Numbered from the stretch's first letter, positions 54,029 to 63,637 are shown. The stretch is DNA of 64,000 nt from Leifsonia sp. 71-9 (GCF_001898805.1 NZ_MKVJ01000019.1:119689-183688); one strand, 5' to 3'. Notes: generated by a model not told the origin, from the sequence alone. A program made the numbers and translations.

Positions 54029-54589
54029 ATGATGTGGCACATGACTAGATCTGGCTCGCTGAGTCAACCCCGGGGGGTGCCGACCGATCATGTGCACCGC
54101 GCGCTGTGGCGGCACATTGGTACCCCTGCGGCGATCTACGGCACGATCGTCTACGCGAGCGTGGTCGCTGCGACGTCGATCGGTCTCAAAGAGTCAAGCG
54201 CGGCATGGCAGGTGCTCATCTTCGCCGTGGTCAGCGTCATCGTGTTCTGGGTCGCGCACGTCTTCTCGACCGCTCTCGGTTTCCAAGGAGATGCCGACCG
54301 CCTTCGGGACAGAGTGAGGGATTCACTTAGGCAGGCCTTGCAGGAATCGAGTGGGATGCCAGAGGCAGCCGTCGTTCCATCCGCTCCGCTTCTGCTGGCC
54401 GCGCTCGGGTTAGTGACGATCGACACCGCAATATCAGTCGCGCTCTGGTTGGCAGTAGTGATGCTTGCGTTGCTGGGCTACCTCGTCCTGTCGGTGCGCT
54501 CTCGACCTTGGTGGGCGCGCATCGCGGCAGCGCTCACCAGTGCGCTCTTCGGCATCCTCGTGATCCTCCTCAAGACAGCCCTGTATTAG
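54029..54589 (+). CDS. membrane protein of unknown function
   Basis: 186 residues with four to five helices: YGTIVYASVVAATSIG, VLIFAVVSVIVFWVAHVFST, LLLAALGLVTIDTAIS, LAVVMLALLGYLVLSV, LTSALFGILVILLKTALY. A charged segment (GDADRLRDRVRDSLRQ) separates the pairs. The N-terminus GVPTDHVHRALWRHIGTPAA suggests a cytosolic start. AAGG lies 5 bases before ATG 54029; ATG 54032 and 54041 are alternatives. It is the only rightward gene in the last 33 kb. Confidence 0.65.
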   Translation: MMWHMTRSGSLSQPRGVPTDHVHRALWRHIGTPAAIYGTIVYASVVAATSIGLKESSAAWQVLIFAVVSVIVFWVAHVFSTALGFQGDADRLRDRVRDSLRQALQESSGMPEAAVVPSAPLLLAALGLVTIDTAISVALWLAVVMLALLGYLVLSVRSRPWWARIAAALTSALFGILVILLKTALY

Positions 54590-54770
54590 ACCGGACAACG
54601 AGCCTGGGTCAGCGCTTCTTTGAAGCTGAGTGCCAGCCCTGAAGTGACTCTCGCCTCAGGCCAAAGTGAGGGGCGAAGGCGGCGCTGATTGGCTGTTCCG
54701 GTGTGCGGGAACGGCCTGAAGATCAGGCCCGTGAATGTGATCGCCCTGCACGAGTGCATGGAGATCGACA

Positions 54771-55670
54771 TTAGGCGGGCGACTTGTGCACGGATGCCGC
54801 GTAGACCTGCGCGAGCGATGCGTTCAGGCGCGCGTTGAATTGCTCACTGGTTTGTTCGGCGGCGAGCCCTTCGAGCAATGCGCGGGCGAAGCTTGCGATC
54901 ATGCCCGGTTCCTTGGCCAGCAGGTCGCATGCCTCGTCACGGCTGTACCCACCGGAGAGCGCGAGCACTCGCAGCACCCGCGGGTCGGCGGCCAGATCGG
55001 TGTAACGGCCCGTTAGCGTCGGGATCGTCAGTTTCAGCATGATCGCGGCGTCGTCTGGCAGCGCCTCCAGGCCAGCCAGCAAAGCGTTGTGAAGCAGTGC
55101 CTCTGCCTCGTTCTTATGTGGGCTGTGGATGCTGACCTCGGGTTCGAGAATCGGCACGAGCCCTGCCCTCGCGATCCTTGCGGCGTACTCGAATTGTTGG
55201 TCGACAATGGCGCTCACGCCGCCCTTATCCGCGTCGTCGATCAGGGAGCGCATTTTCGTGCCGAACATGTGGTTCCGGTTAGCCAGCTCAAGAAGGTCAT
55301 CGAGCGTGTCAATCGGCTTCATCAACGACACCCCGTGCCGCTCGTCGGCAAGCCCCTTATCCACTTTGAGAAACGGTACGACTCGCTTTTCGGCCCAGAG
55401 ATAGCGCCCTGTCGGGACGCCGCCGATATCGCGTTCCATGGTCTGCTCGAACAGGATCGTACCGAGTACGCGCCTTCCATCAAACGCTGGGCTGGTGATG
55501 ACGCGGGAGCGCATTTCGTGGACCAGGTCGAACATCTCCGCCTGGGATTCGTATCGGCTCTCGGGGATGCCGTAATCGGCCAGCGCCTTTGGAGTGCTAC
55601 CGCCGCTCTGGTCCAGTGCGGCAAATAAACCGCGACCGGAACGGACCTGCTCCAACTGCGTCACGTTCAT
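54771..55670 (-). CDS. fda: class I fructose-bisphosphate aldolase
   Basis: 299 residues, close to the bacterial Fda family. Signature stretches are FAALDQSGGSTPKALADYGI, FEQTMERDIGG, VPFLKVDKGLADE, LVPILEPEVSIHS, the Schiff-base lysine segment MLKLTIPTLTGRY and VLALSGGYSRDEACDLL. It cleaves fructose-1,6-bisphosphate reversibly without metal. The gene follows the complex I-like operon by 106 bases on the same strand; it may have its own promoter. Actinobacteria usually rely on a class II enzyme, so this may be an additional copy. Confidence 0.94.
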   Translation of the reverse strand: MNVTQLEQVRSGRGLFAALDQSGGSTPKALADYGIPESRYESQAEMFDLVHEMRSRVITSPAFDGRRVLGTILFEQTMERDIGGVPTGRYLWAEKRVVPFLKVDKGLADERHGVSLMKPIDTLDDLLELANRNHMFGTKMRSLIDDADKGGVSAIVDQQFEYAARIARAGLVPILEPEVSIHSPHKNEAEALLHNALLAGLEALPDDAAIMLKLTIPTLTGRYTDLAADPRVLRVLALSGGYSRDEACDLLAKEPGMIASFARALLEGLAAEQTSEQFNARLNASLAQVYAASVHKSPA

Positions 55671-55776
55671 GCGTTCATCCTGATCCGGCCCCGGAGTCCG
55701 TGCAAGACCACCTATACGCTGCCGAGCGGTTAGACAAAAGAGCAGACTCTGCGCTCACTGCCAACCCCGGGTGCGG

Positions 55777-57216
55777 TCAGTTGAAGAGTTGTAGGAGTGG
55801 ATTTGCTGCGATACCGATGGCGAGGGACACAGCGCCGAGCACAATCGTAAGGCGGAGGCTGTGAGCGCCGACGGATTCCGGCACGGCCGCGGTGTTCGGT
55901 TGCCCGATGTCAGTTACGCCTCGCTGGAACAGGGGGAAGATCCAGCGAAGGTAGTAGAAGAGGCTGGCCACTGAGTTGGCTGCCGCGAGGATCACAAGCC
56001 AGTCCAGGTTGGCCTCGAATGCGGTGGTGAAGGCCGTCAGTTTTCCTACGAATACCGCGGTCGGCGGTGTGCCAACCAGCCCGAGAAGGCAGATGGTCAG
56101 ACTGAGTGCGGCCCAGCGGTGGCGGCGGAAGAGTCCGGTGTAGTCGACTAAGGCGCGTCGGCTGGCGAATGCAGAAACGACGGCGAATGCGCCGAGGTTG
56201 GTGATTGTGTAGCCGAAGAGGTAGTAGAGCAGGCTCGGCAGAGCGCGCGTGGGTTGCTGATATGCGGCCACGATCATCAGCAGGTAGCCCACTTGGCTAA
56301 TGGTTGAGTAGGCCAGCAGCCGGCTGACGCTGGTTTGGAAGAAGGCGGCGAGGTTACCCAGTGTCATTGTGACCGCGGCGAGCAGGGCGAGGATGAGGGT
56401 CCAGTTCAGGGGGACGTGTGCGAAGACGTCGGTGCTGAGCCGGAAGAGTGCTACGAGCGCGCCGATCTTGGGGATGGTGGCGATGAACGCGGCGACCGCC
56501 GGCGTGGCGCCCTCGATGGCGTCGGGCACCCAGAAGTGGGCGGGAACGGCGCCGGCTTTGAACAGCAGCCCGGCGGCCAGCGCGAGAATTCCGATCGCCG
56601 TTGCTCCCATCGGTCCGCGTGGCAGGCTGCGGCCGAGTTCCGCATAGGAGGTGCTACCGCCGGTGGCTAGGAGCAGTACGACACCGACCAGTATGAGCAT
56701 TCCGAATAGGGCGCCCATCAGGTAGTACTTCAGCATGGCTTCGGTGCCAAGGCGGTCTTTTGCGAACCCGACCAGTGCGTAGAGGGGGATGCTGGCCAGC
56801 AGGTATCCGGACGCGAGCACGAGCAGGTCGCTGGCACCAGCGACCACGGTGGTGCCGAGTGCCCCGAGCAGCAGCAGCACGTAGAACTCCGATTCTCGCT
56901 TCATGCCGGCAATCTGGTCATTGGCGAGCCCGATCACGATTGCTGTGCCCACAAGCACCGCAAGGCGTACCGCGTTCAGTGCGATGTCGATCGTGTAAGT
57001 CCCCGCGGCCGTGACCACGGGCGGCTGTGTCATCGCGACAACGGTGGCGAGCACGGCGACGAGGATGCCGACTAACGCGAGGACGCGGACCAGCCATTGC
57101 CTTCGCCGGGGCAGCCAACTGCCCACCAGGAGACCGAGCACTGCTGTCACGGTGACCGCAAGTTCCGGGACGAGGACGGTCAGATCGATCTCCTGCCCGG
57201 CCTGCATACCGTTCAT
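55777..57216 (-). CDS. nuoN: NuoN-like antiporter subunit of a complex I-like cluster
   Basis: 479 residues, about 14 helices. The channel lysine segment FKAGAVPAHFWVPDAIEGAT is conserved. The helix-5 region (LVLASGYLLASIPLYALVGF) lacks the Glu found in canonical NuoN (ELxSxPL): no acidic residue is present. In complex I these subunits move protons. The ATG at 57216 overlaps the nuoM stop (ATGA). It is the last gene of an eight-gene operon. Confidence 0.88.
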   Translation of the reverse strand: MNGMQAGQEIDLTVLVPELAVTVTAVLGLLVGSWLPRRRQWLVRVLALVGILVAVLATVVAMTQPPVVTAAGTYTIDIALNAVRLAVLVGTAIVIGLANDQIAGMKRESEFYVLLLLGALGTTVVAGASDLLVLASGYLLASIPLYALVGFAKDRLGTEAMLKYYLMGALFGMLILVGVVLLLATGGSTSYAELGRSLPRGPMGATAIGILALAAGLLFKAGAVPAHFWVPDAIEGATPAVAAFIATIPKIGALVALFRLSTDVFAHVPLNWTLILALLAAVTMTLGNLAAFFQTSVSRLLAYSTISQVGYLLMIVAAYQQPTRALPSLLYYLFGYTITNLGAFAVVSAFASRRALVDYTGLFRRHRWAALSLTICLLGLVGTPPTAVFVGKLTAFTTAFEANLDWLVILAAANSVASLFYYLRWIFPLFQRGVTDIGQPNTAAVPESVGAHSLRLTIVLGAVSLAIGIAANPLLQLFN

Positions 57217-58751
57217 CGGCCGACCAGAGCTATCAGGGCGTGGGCGGCAGGCTCGATCACGCCCAGCAGGAATCTGGGCACCACGCCGATGATCACCGAC
57301 AGCAGTAGCAGTGGCGCGATGGAGGCGAACTCGCGTGAGAAGACGTCCTTGATGGGTGTGTCGGCGCCATCCGACGTGGTAAGCACCCGATCGGTTTCGA
57401 GTGGATGCCGCTGGTGGCCGAGGAAGATGCGCTGGAACATGCGTAGCAGCAAACTGGCGGTGATCACGATCCCGACCACGGATAAAGCTGTTGGTATCGG
57501 CGCCGCCCCGAGGCTGCCAGTGAAGATCTGGAACTCGGCGATGAAGCCGGAGAGCCCAGGCAGTCCCAGGGATCCGAACACGGCCACCACCATCAGCCCG
57601 GCGAAAACCGGCGCCCGTGTCGCCAGTCCGCCGTAGGCGTCGATATCGAAGGTTGCCCCGCGGGCGTAGAGCACCCCGGCGAGCAGGAACAGTGCCCCGG
57701 TCAGTAGGCCGTGGCTGACCATCTGTGTCACCGCACCGCTGACCGCCAGAACTGAAGCTTGCACGTTTGATCCGGTTGCGAGTCCCGCAGCGCCCAACCC
57801 GAGGATGATGTAGCCCATATGGTTGATCGAGGTGTAGGCGATCATGCGTTTCAGGTTCGTCTGCGCCATCGCCACCAGCGCACCGTACAGCACAGAGATC
57901 ACCCCGACGATGACAAAAACCATCGCGTAAGCGCGCCACGCGTTGGGGAGGATCGGCATCGCGATCCGCACGAAGCCGTAGGTGCCCATCTTCAGGAGCA
58001 CGCCAGCAAGGATCACCGAACCCGCAGTCGGCGCTTCGGTGTGCGCCGGCGGCAACCAAGTATGGAACGGAACCGTCGGGGTCTTGATGGCAAGCCCAAG
58101 GCTGATGGCGAACAGGATGGCCCCGGCGAGCACCGGACTAGATTTCAGCGGGTCTTGCCGCACCAATTCCGGAATGTCGAAGGTGTGCGGTGTGCTGGCC
58201 AGATAAAGGCCGATGAAACCGAGCAACAGCGCCAGAGATCCGATGAAGGTATAGAGGAAGAACTGAAGGGCCGCCCGCGCCGCGCCGGCGTGACCCCATC
58301 CGGCGATGATGAAGTACATGGCCACGATCGACAGGTCGAAGAAGACGAAGAACACCAGCAGATCCAGCGACACGAACAGGCCAAAGGAGACGGTCTGCAG
58401 AAACAGGAACAACACCACCCAGGCGCGGGTCCTGCGCTGTTCGCGTAGTGAGTAGATGGCGCAGGCCAGGAACAGTACCCCGGTCAGCGCGACCAGCGGC
58501 AGCGAAAACCCGTCGACGCCGATGTGATAACCGGAGCCGAGCGTCGGCAGCCAGCGAATGTTCTCCTCGTAAGCGAACCCGGTCCTCCCGCCGCCGATAT
58601 ACCCGATCCACAGCAGAACGATCAGCGCAAGCTCAACGGACGCCAACACCACCCAGGCCCACGCGAAGAACCGCACCCGGGTTCGCGGCACCACCATCAG
58701 CAGAGCAGCCACGACCGTGGGCAGGAATACGAGGCCAGAGAGCACGGTCAC
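57213..58751 (-). CDS. nuoM: NuoM-like antiporter subunit
   Basis: 512 residues, about 14 helices. The lysine region AIKTPTVPFHTWLPPAHTEA is canonical. At the helix-5 acidic site, FFVFFDLSIVAMYFIIAGWG has Asp where NuoM normally has Glu. Internal repeats of the antiporter family are recognisable (ASINHMGYIILG-like TSINHMGYIILGLGAAGLAT). ATG overlaps the nuoL stop. Confidence 0.92.
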   Translation of the reverse strand: MTVLSGLVFLPTVVAALLMVVPRTRVRFFAWAWVVLASVELALIVLLWIGYIGGGRTGFAYEENIRWLPTLGSGYHIGVDGFSLPLVALTGVLFLACAIYSLREQRRTRAWVVLFLFLQTVSFGLFVSLDLLVFFVFFDLSIVAMYFIIAGWGHAGAARAALQFFLYTFIGSLALLLGFIGLYLASTPHTFDIPELVRQDPLKSSPVLAGAILFAISLGLAIKTPTVPFHTWLPPAHTEAPTAGSVILAGVLLKMGTYGFVRIAMPILPNAWRAYAMVFVIVGVISVLYGALVAMAQTNLKRMIAYTSINHMGYIILGLGAAGLATGSNVQASVLAVSGAVTQMVSHGLLTGALFLLAGVLYARGATFDIDAYGGLATRAPVFAGLMVVAVFGSLGLPGLSGFIAEFQIFTGSLGAAPIPTALSVVGIVITASLLLRMFQRIFLGHQRHPLETDRVLTTSDGADTPIKDVFSREFASIAPLLLLSVIIGVVPRFLLGVIEPAAHALIALVGR

Positions 58752-60610
58752 CCCACGAGAACGAAGACGGCGGCAAGCACGACCAGGATGATGATCGCCT
58801 GGACGTAATACTGGTAAATCAGCCCGGTCTGCGGGCGAACAGCGGATGCGGCAAGCTTGCGCGCGCCGCCGGCAACAGCACCGACCGCCCCGCTGAGGCC
58901 GCGCTCAAGGCGGGAATCCACAAAGCGAGACAGGCGCAGTGCGCCGGCGCCAAGGGCATCCCCGACGTGCGCGATGACCCGGTCGTCGAAGCGGGCGCAC
59001 CACACGGACAGCGCGGTGACCGGACGGACGATGACGGCGTTGATTTCAGCCTCAAGCCCGAGCCAATCTCGCAACCACCCGAACTCGGCGACCAGCTCGT
59101 TCGCACCCTCCAGCCGCCGATGCTGCCACCGCGCCACGACGACGATCACCGTCACCGCCAGCAACGCCGACACCACTAGCTCCCAGGGGGCAGGCACAAT
59201 GGGCTGTGGTAGACCGAGCGCCCGCGCCCATGCGGCGGACAACGACGGGATACCGGAAACACCGAGCACGGCTGCCGCGGCGGCCAATCCCGGCAACGGC
59301 AGCAGCTCACTGACCGGCATATGCCCCGCCCTGATTGAGGCCAGCGGATCATCGGTTACGGGTTTCGTCCAGACGACGGCCAGCGCCTTGGCCGCATAGG
59401 CCGCGCTTAACCCGGCCGCGGCGAGACCGATGATGTACAGGGCTGCGGAGCTCGGAAGTGTCGCGGCGAGAATCTGATCCTTGGCCACCCAGATCGACAG
59501 CGGCGGCAGCCCTCCCAAGGCCAGTGCCCCGATCGTAAACGTGACACCGGCTGCGGGATGCATGCGGGCAGCACCGCGCAACCGCAACAGATCCTTTGTG
59601 CCCAACAGGGCAAGCCAGGCGCCAGCCACCAGAAATAGCAGACTCTTCACCGCTGCGTGCGCCACGAACTGGGCTGCCCCGCCGACGATGCCACCGACGC
59701 CTGCAGCCAGCACGATGAAGCCAATCTGGGAACAGGTCGATGCCGCCAACAATTGCTTCAGGTCGCGTTGCGCCACCGCAACAGCCCCAAGCATCAGTGC
59801 CGTCAACGCGCCGACCCAGGCCACCACGGGGCCCAGCCAGCCGGTGGCCGCCATGCCGGGTTCGATCCGTAGCAGGAGGTACCCTCCGGCGGCAACCATG
59901 GTGGCCGAGTGGAGCAGGGCCGACACCGGGGACGGGCCGGCCATGGCATGCGAGAGCCAAAAACTGAACGGCAATTGCGCCGATTTGCCGAGAGCCGCCA
60001 GGGCCAAACCGGCCAGGATCACATCGCGCCAGCCGCCGGGGATGCTTCCGAGTTGCGTCAGATTTAGGCCAGCCCCACCACCGGCCAGCGCAGCCCCGGC
60101 CGCTACATACATGCCGACGTCTGCGGATCGTGTCGTGATGAACGCGATTCCGCCCGACCGCACCCGATCTGTGTCGGGCCACCAGAATCCGATCAGCGCG
60201 TAGGAGGTGGCGCCCATGATCTCCCAGGCTGCGAGCAGCGTGAACACGTTCGTGGCGGTCACGGTTACCAACATGGCGGCGACGAACAGCAGCAGCGTGC
60301 CGAAGAAGCGGGCCCGAGCCTCGCCGCGTCCAATGTCCCCGACCGCGAAAACAGATACAGCCAGGAACACACCGGCGACCGTGATCACGGCGATCGCAGC
60401 TAGCCCATCCACCGCGAGAGCGGCCGGTACGCCGTCTAGGGCTGCGACGTGGAACGTCGGTCTCATAATCGCCGCATCGATCGCCAAGCCCAGTTCGACG
60501 AACCCCACCGTGACCGCGGCCGCCGGAGCGATCGCATCCGCCCGCCGACCGGCGAGAAGCAGCACAATCGCCATCGTCGCGGGCAGCACAGCGAGAATGA
60601 GAAGAATCAC
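58748..60610 (-). CDS. nuoL: NuoL-like antiporter subunit
   Basis: 620 residues, full length including the C-terminal lateral-helix part. The helix-5 Glu is present (LLAAWEIMGATSYALIGFWW), and the lysine region GKSAQLPFSFWLSHAMAGPS is typical. Its last 150 residues include long amphipathic stretches. In complex I it forms the distal proton channel. It begins 6 bases after nuoK. Confidence 0.93.
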   Translation of the reverse strand: MILLILAVLPATMAIVLLLAGRRADAIAPAAAVTVGFVELGLAIDAAIMRPTFHVAALDGVPAALAVDGLAAIAVITVAGVFLAVSVFAVGDIGRGEARARFFGTLLLFVAAMLVTVTATNVFTLLAAWEIMGATSYALIGFWWPDTDRVRSGGIAFITTRSADVGMYVAAGAALAGGGAGLNLTQLGSIPGGWRDVILAGLALAALGKSAQLPFSFWLSHAMAGPSPVSALLHSATMVAAGGYLLLRIEPGMAATGWLGPVVAWVGALTALMLGAVAVAQRDLKQLLAASTCSQIGFIVLAAGVGGIVGGAAQFVAHAAVKSLLFLVAGAWLALLGTKDLLRLRGAARMHPAAGVTFTIGALALGGLPPLSIWVAKDQILAATLPSSAALYIIGLAAAGLSAAYAAKALAVVWTKPVTDDPLASIRAGHMPVSELLPLPGLAAAAAVLGVSGIPSLSAAWARALGLPQPIVPAPWELVVSALLAVTVIVVVARWQHRRLEGANELVAEFGWLRDWLGLEAEINAVIVRPVTALSVWCARFDDRVIAHVGDALGAGALRLSRFVDSRLERGLSGAVGAVAGGARKLAASAVRPQTGLIYQYYVQAIIILVVLAAVFVLVG

Positions 60611-60616
60611 CGGCGG

Positions 60617-60922
60617 CTAGCCCTTCAGATCGGATGCGGAGTCGACCATGTCCACGTCCCGGGTGCGGAAGATCGCGGTCGTTACGGCGAAACCCATCGC
60701 CATCTCCACCGCCATCGCCGCCATCGCCACCAGAATGACGGTCTGCGCGTCCGGGCGTCCCGGGCTAATGAAGTACCAGACAGCCGCTGCCGCCACAATG
60801 ATGCCGTTGATGGTGAGCTCGAGACCCATCATGATCATCACGATCGACTGCTGACTGAGCAGCCCGTACAGGCCGACCGCGAACAGGGCGGCAGCAAAGA
60901 TCAGGAACAGGGGCAGCGTCAT
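60617..60922 (-). CDS. nuoK: NuoK-like subunit
   Basis: 101 residues, three helices. The sequence LFAVGLYGLLSQQSIVMIMMG, then LELTINGIIVAAAAVW, retains the family's membrane glutamate (GLELTINGI). NuoK forms part of the fourth proton path with NuoJ. ATG overlaps the nuoJ stop (ATGA). Confidence 0.92.
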   Translation of the reverse strand: MTLPLFLIFAAALFAVGLYGLLSQQSIVMIMMGLELTINGIIVAAAAVWYFISPGRPDAQTVILVAMAAMAVEMAMGFAVTTAIFRTRDVDMVDSASDLKG

Positions 60923-61482
60923 CGGCCCAAGCCCCCTTTCACCGGATCCTGTGGTGGCCGGATACTCAGGTCGTCACCAAACCGGTCGTACCGGCCGCGC
61001 GCGGAGGAGAGCACGATCACCGCAACCATCGTCGCGAAGAGGACGATCCCGATGATTACCATGACCAGCATGTGAGGGCCCATGATATCTAGCCCCAAAT
61101 CCTTAGTCGGCTCGAGCGCGGACGCGCGGCCCGTCCGCGGCCACGGGGTAATCAGCGCGCCCATAGCGAGGACGACAAAGACGACGGCCGCGATGACCAG
61201 TGACATCCGGTTGTTGTGGACCATCTTCATCGGCATCAGACCGGCCGGATTCATCATGTACATGAGCATGAAGACCAACATGATCATCATCTCCATCACC
61301 ATCATCAAGATGACCAGCACACCCAGATACGACAGCCCCAGCAACAGGATCGGCACAGCCGCGAGAACGAACGAGGCCAGCAACGCGAACGTTGCACGCG
61401 CCATCGAATTCACCCGAAACACCGTGACGCCGCACGCCACCGACCCCAGAGCACACACCCCGAAAACAATCGCTTCGACCAT
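60919..61482 (-). CDS. nuoJ: NuoJ-like subunit with extremely Met-rich helix
   Basis: 187 residues, five helices. Helix 3 and its end (about 54-86) carry about 14 methionines in 28 residues: LVILMMVMEMMIMLVFMLMY, then MMNPAGLMPMKMVHNN. Canonical NuoJ has Leu/Phe/Val there, so this is a marked departure; a glutamate (MEMM) is also buried. The C-terminal tail is basic and soluble. It starts 6 bases after nuoH. Confidence 0.88.
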   Translation of the reverse strand: MVEAIVFGVCALGSVACGVTVFRVNSMARATFALLASFVLAAVPILLLGLSYLGVLVILMMVMEMMIMLVFMLMYMMNPAGLMPMKMVHNNRMSLVIAAVVFVVLAMGALITPWPRTGRASALEPTKDLGLDIMGPHMLVMVIIGIVLFATMVAVIVLSSARGRYDRFGDDLSIRPPQDPVKGGLGR

Positions 61483-61488
61483 CAGCGC

Positions 61489-62451
61489 TCACATCCATCC
61501 GACTAAGACGAAGATCGAGACCACCAGCGCCTGCAGAATCCCCGCAGGCAGCAGCACAATCCAGCTGATCTCGGTGAACCGCTCCATCCGGATCGTCGGC
61601 CACCGCTGCCCCACCCACACCAACACCGCCAGTACGGCCACTGTCTTCACCAGCAGCCACGCCCACCCCGGCAGCACCGGTCCGGCATCACCGCCGAGGA
61701 AAAGCGGAACCGCCATCGCACTGCCCACCGTCAACATCAGATACCGACCGACCAGGAAGACCAACCGATCGACGCCGGACAACTGCGCCGCCACTCCACT
61801 GGCGATGTCACGACCAACAGCTTGATCAAATGGCCCCCAGAAGGAGAACCCCATCACCGAGAGCAGGAACACGATAAAGGCCACCGGCATAACCACCACA
61901 AACCAGAGTCCTCCGGTCTGTGCCGCGGCAATGTCGCTGACCCGCAGGGAGCCGGCGCCGACAGCCACCGTAACCAGGGCAAACATGTGCGGCAACTCAT
62001 AGGCGAGACCCTGGGCGAGGAAACGATTCGCGCCGACCACTCCCCACGCCGAGTTCGAACCCCAACCGACCATCCAGACCGCCACCCACGCAAGCACCTC
62101 CATCGCGTTGAACCAGACCACGCCAATGGAAAGATCGCTGATCGCATGGGGACCCCGCGGCTGACTGTCAAATGGCAGTATCAGCAGCGCCATGATCGCG
62201 GCGATGGGCAACAGGGCGCCGCCGACTCGCGCGAGCAAACGGTCGGAACCGGGAACAGCGGTGCGCTGCCGCACCAGTAGCCGGGCCACCTCGCGCGCCG
62301 GTGCCGCCCATGCTCCGGTCCACGGGGAGCCGGCCTGCCGGGCACGCATCAGCGCCGTGGTAGCAGCCACGGCGTACCCGAACACGCCAAGCAGTCCCAC
62401 CGCGACCAGGGTGCTCCACAGTGCGTCCTCGAACTTCGCCGCCTCACCCAT
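61489..62451 (-). CDS. nuoH: NuoH-like subunit, quinone-loop residues not conserved
   Basis: 320 residues with about eight helices, recognisable by WSTLVAVGLLGVFGYAV, GGALLPIAAIMALLILPFDS and FSFWGPFDQAVGRDIASGVA. In canonical NuoH the loop reads RxPFDLPEAExELVxGxxxEYSG; here it is PFDQAVGRDIASGVAAQLSG, with the acidic quinone-site residues gone. The ATG at 62451 overlaps the upstream stop and agrees with family starts. In ordinary complex I, NuoH holds the quinone cavity. Confidence 0.85.
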   Translation of the reverse strand: MGEAAKFEDALWSTLVAVGLLGVFGYAVAATTALMRARQAGSPWTGAWAAPAREVARLLVRQRTAVPGSDRLLARVGGALLPIAAIMALLILPFDSQPRGPHAISDLSIGVVWFNAMEVLAWVAVWMVGWGSNSAWGVVGANRFLAQGLAYELPHMFALVTVAVGAGSLRVSDIAAAQTGGLWFVVVMPVAFIVFLLSVMGFSFWGPFDQAVGRDIASGVAAQLSGVDRLVFLVGRYLMLTVGSAMAVPLFLGGDAGPVLPGWAWLLVKTVAVLAVLVWVGQRWPTIRMERFTEISWIVLLPAGILQALVVSIFVLVGWM

Positions 62452-63637
62452 GGGAACCACCAAGTGAGCGCGCGTGCAACGCCTCCAGATCGGGATCGAA
62501 CGAGGCAACGATCAGCCGCGCGGCGGCGACCTCCTGTCCTGCCAGAACCGAAGGCAACATCGAGAGGCCGGCGCGTGCGTGCTCGGCACGCTGCACACCC
62601 CACGCACCACCCGCTGACTGACCGTTGGCTACGGGATTCTCGATGACCGATGTGATCTCCTCGACCCATCGCCCGCATCGTGCCCACACATCCCCACGAA
62701 GACTTCCGGGCGCATCCGAACCAACCTGGCCCAGCCCGCTCATCGACCAGCGCAGGACCCGCGAACGACGAACCCGCCGAATCCACCGAACAAAGCGAGG
62801 ATGCACCGCTGCTCCGGGGGCAGATTCCAGCAGCTGATCGCGCAGCCAACGACCGGTGTCAGCCGCGCTCTCCCAGCCCGCAACACTCAGGAAGCGCTGC
62901 AACGAATCGGCAGCAGCAGCAGCCCTCACCCTCTGCTGATCATCCGCCCCCGCGTCGAACCAAAATGACGAGCGTGCCCAATCACCGACGACCTCCGGCT
63001 CAGCCGCCTGCACAACGTCGCCCTGAACCACGAGACGCACGATGAGCCCTGATGGCCAGGCTGACAAAGCCGGCCCGAGAGCAACATGCAACTGATCGAG
63101 CTTCAACCCATCGCGGTCCCTGCCCCGATCGGCCATCGGAATGCCACCAGGCATCTCCATACTCATATCCATTTCGCCCATGCCGGCCACGTCATGGTTG
63201 TCCATGTCGTGACCAGTCGTGCGCGCGTCGACGTTGTCGTGCGGCTGAACGGTCGAGCTCCAGTCCATGCCATCGGGGTCCATGCCGCGAACGCCAGCAT
63301 CGATACGCGGCGCTGCATCAGCCCGTAGGCCCGCGAGACCCCACATTTCCGTACGCGACTCGTCGAGCTGCCGGGCAACCGCATCCGGCATCGCAACACG
63401 AACCAGCGCGCGAGGACTCGGTATCTGGTCCCAGAGGCGGTCGACCACTTCGCTGAAACGGTTTCCGCCGCTCCCACACACGACCAGGATGTCGGCGTTC
63501 GCCGGGGTGACGGCCTCACCCCAGCCCCGCCGCCGCAACTCACGCTCCACAGCCAATCGGGTCGCCGTCGAGCCGGACGCACCCACAACAAATGCTCGAG
63601 GAATCGTGAGCTGCAACAGACGGCGGGTCACGTCCAC
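62444..63637 (-). CDS. NuoB-like/NuoD-like fusion without cluster or quinone ligands, Met/His-rich linker
   Basis: 397 residues in the slot where nuoB-nuoI normally sit. Residues 1-100 track NuoB (ADILVVCGSGGNRFSEVVDR, LWDQIPSPRALVRV corresponds to its LYDQMPEPKWV) but the tandem Cys and other [4Fe-4S] ligands are absent. Residues 143-168 are rich in Met, His and Asp (GHDMDNHDVAGMGEMDMSME). From 181, LDQLHVALGPALSAWPSGLI and RLVVQGDVV resemble the NuoD start but lack its HxxxH. Later RVRRSRVLRWSMSGLGQVG and GDVWARCGRWVEE resemble NuoD. It likely caps the membrane arm. It overlaps nuoA by 10 and nuoH by 8 bases. Confidence 0.65.
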   Translation of the reverse strand: MDVTRRLLQLTIPRAFVVGASGSTATRLAVERELRRRGWGEAVTPANADILVVCGSGGNRFSEVVDRLWDQIPSPRALVRVAMPDAVARQLDESRTEMWGLAGLRADAAPRIDAGVRGMDPDGMDWSSTVQPHDNVDARTTGHDMDNHDVAGMGEMDMSMEMPGGIPMADRGRDRDGLKLDQLHVALGPALSAWPSGLIVRLVVQGDVVQAAEPEVVGDWARSSFWFDAGADDQQRVRAAAAADSLQRFLSVAGWESAADTGRWLRDQLLESAPGAAVHPRFVRWIRRVRRSRVLRWSMSGLGQVGSDAPGSLRGDVWARCGRWVEEITSVIENPVANGQSAGGAWGVQRAEHARAGLSMLPSVLAGQEVAAARLIVASFDPDLEALHARSLGGSHG

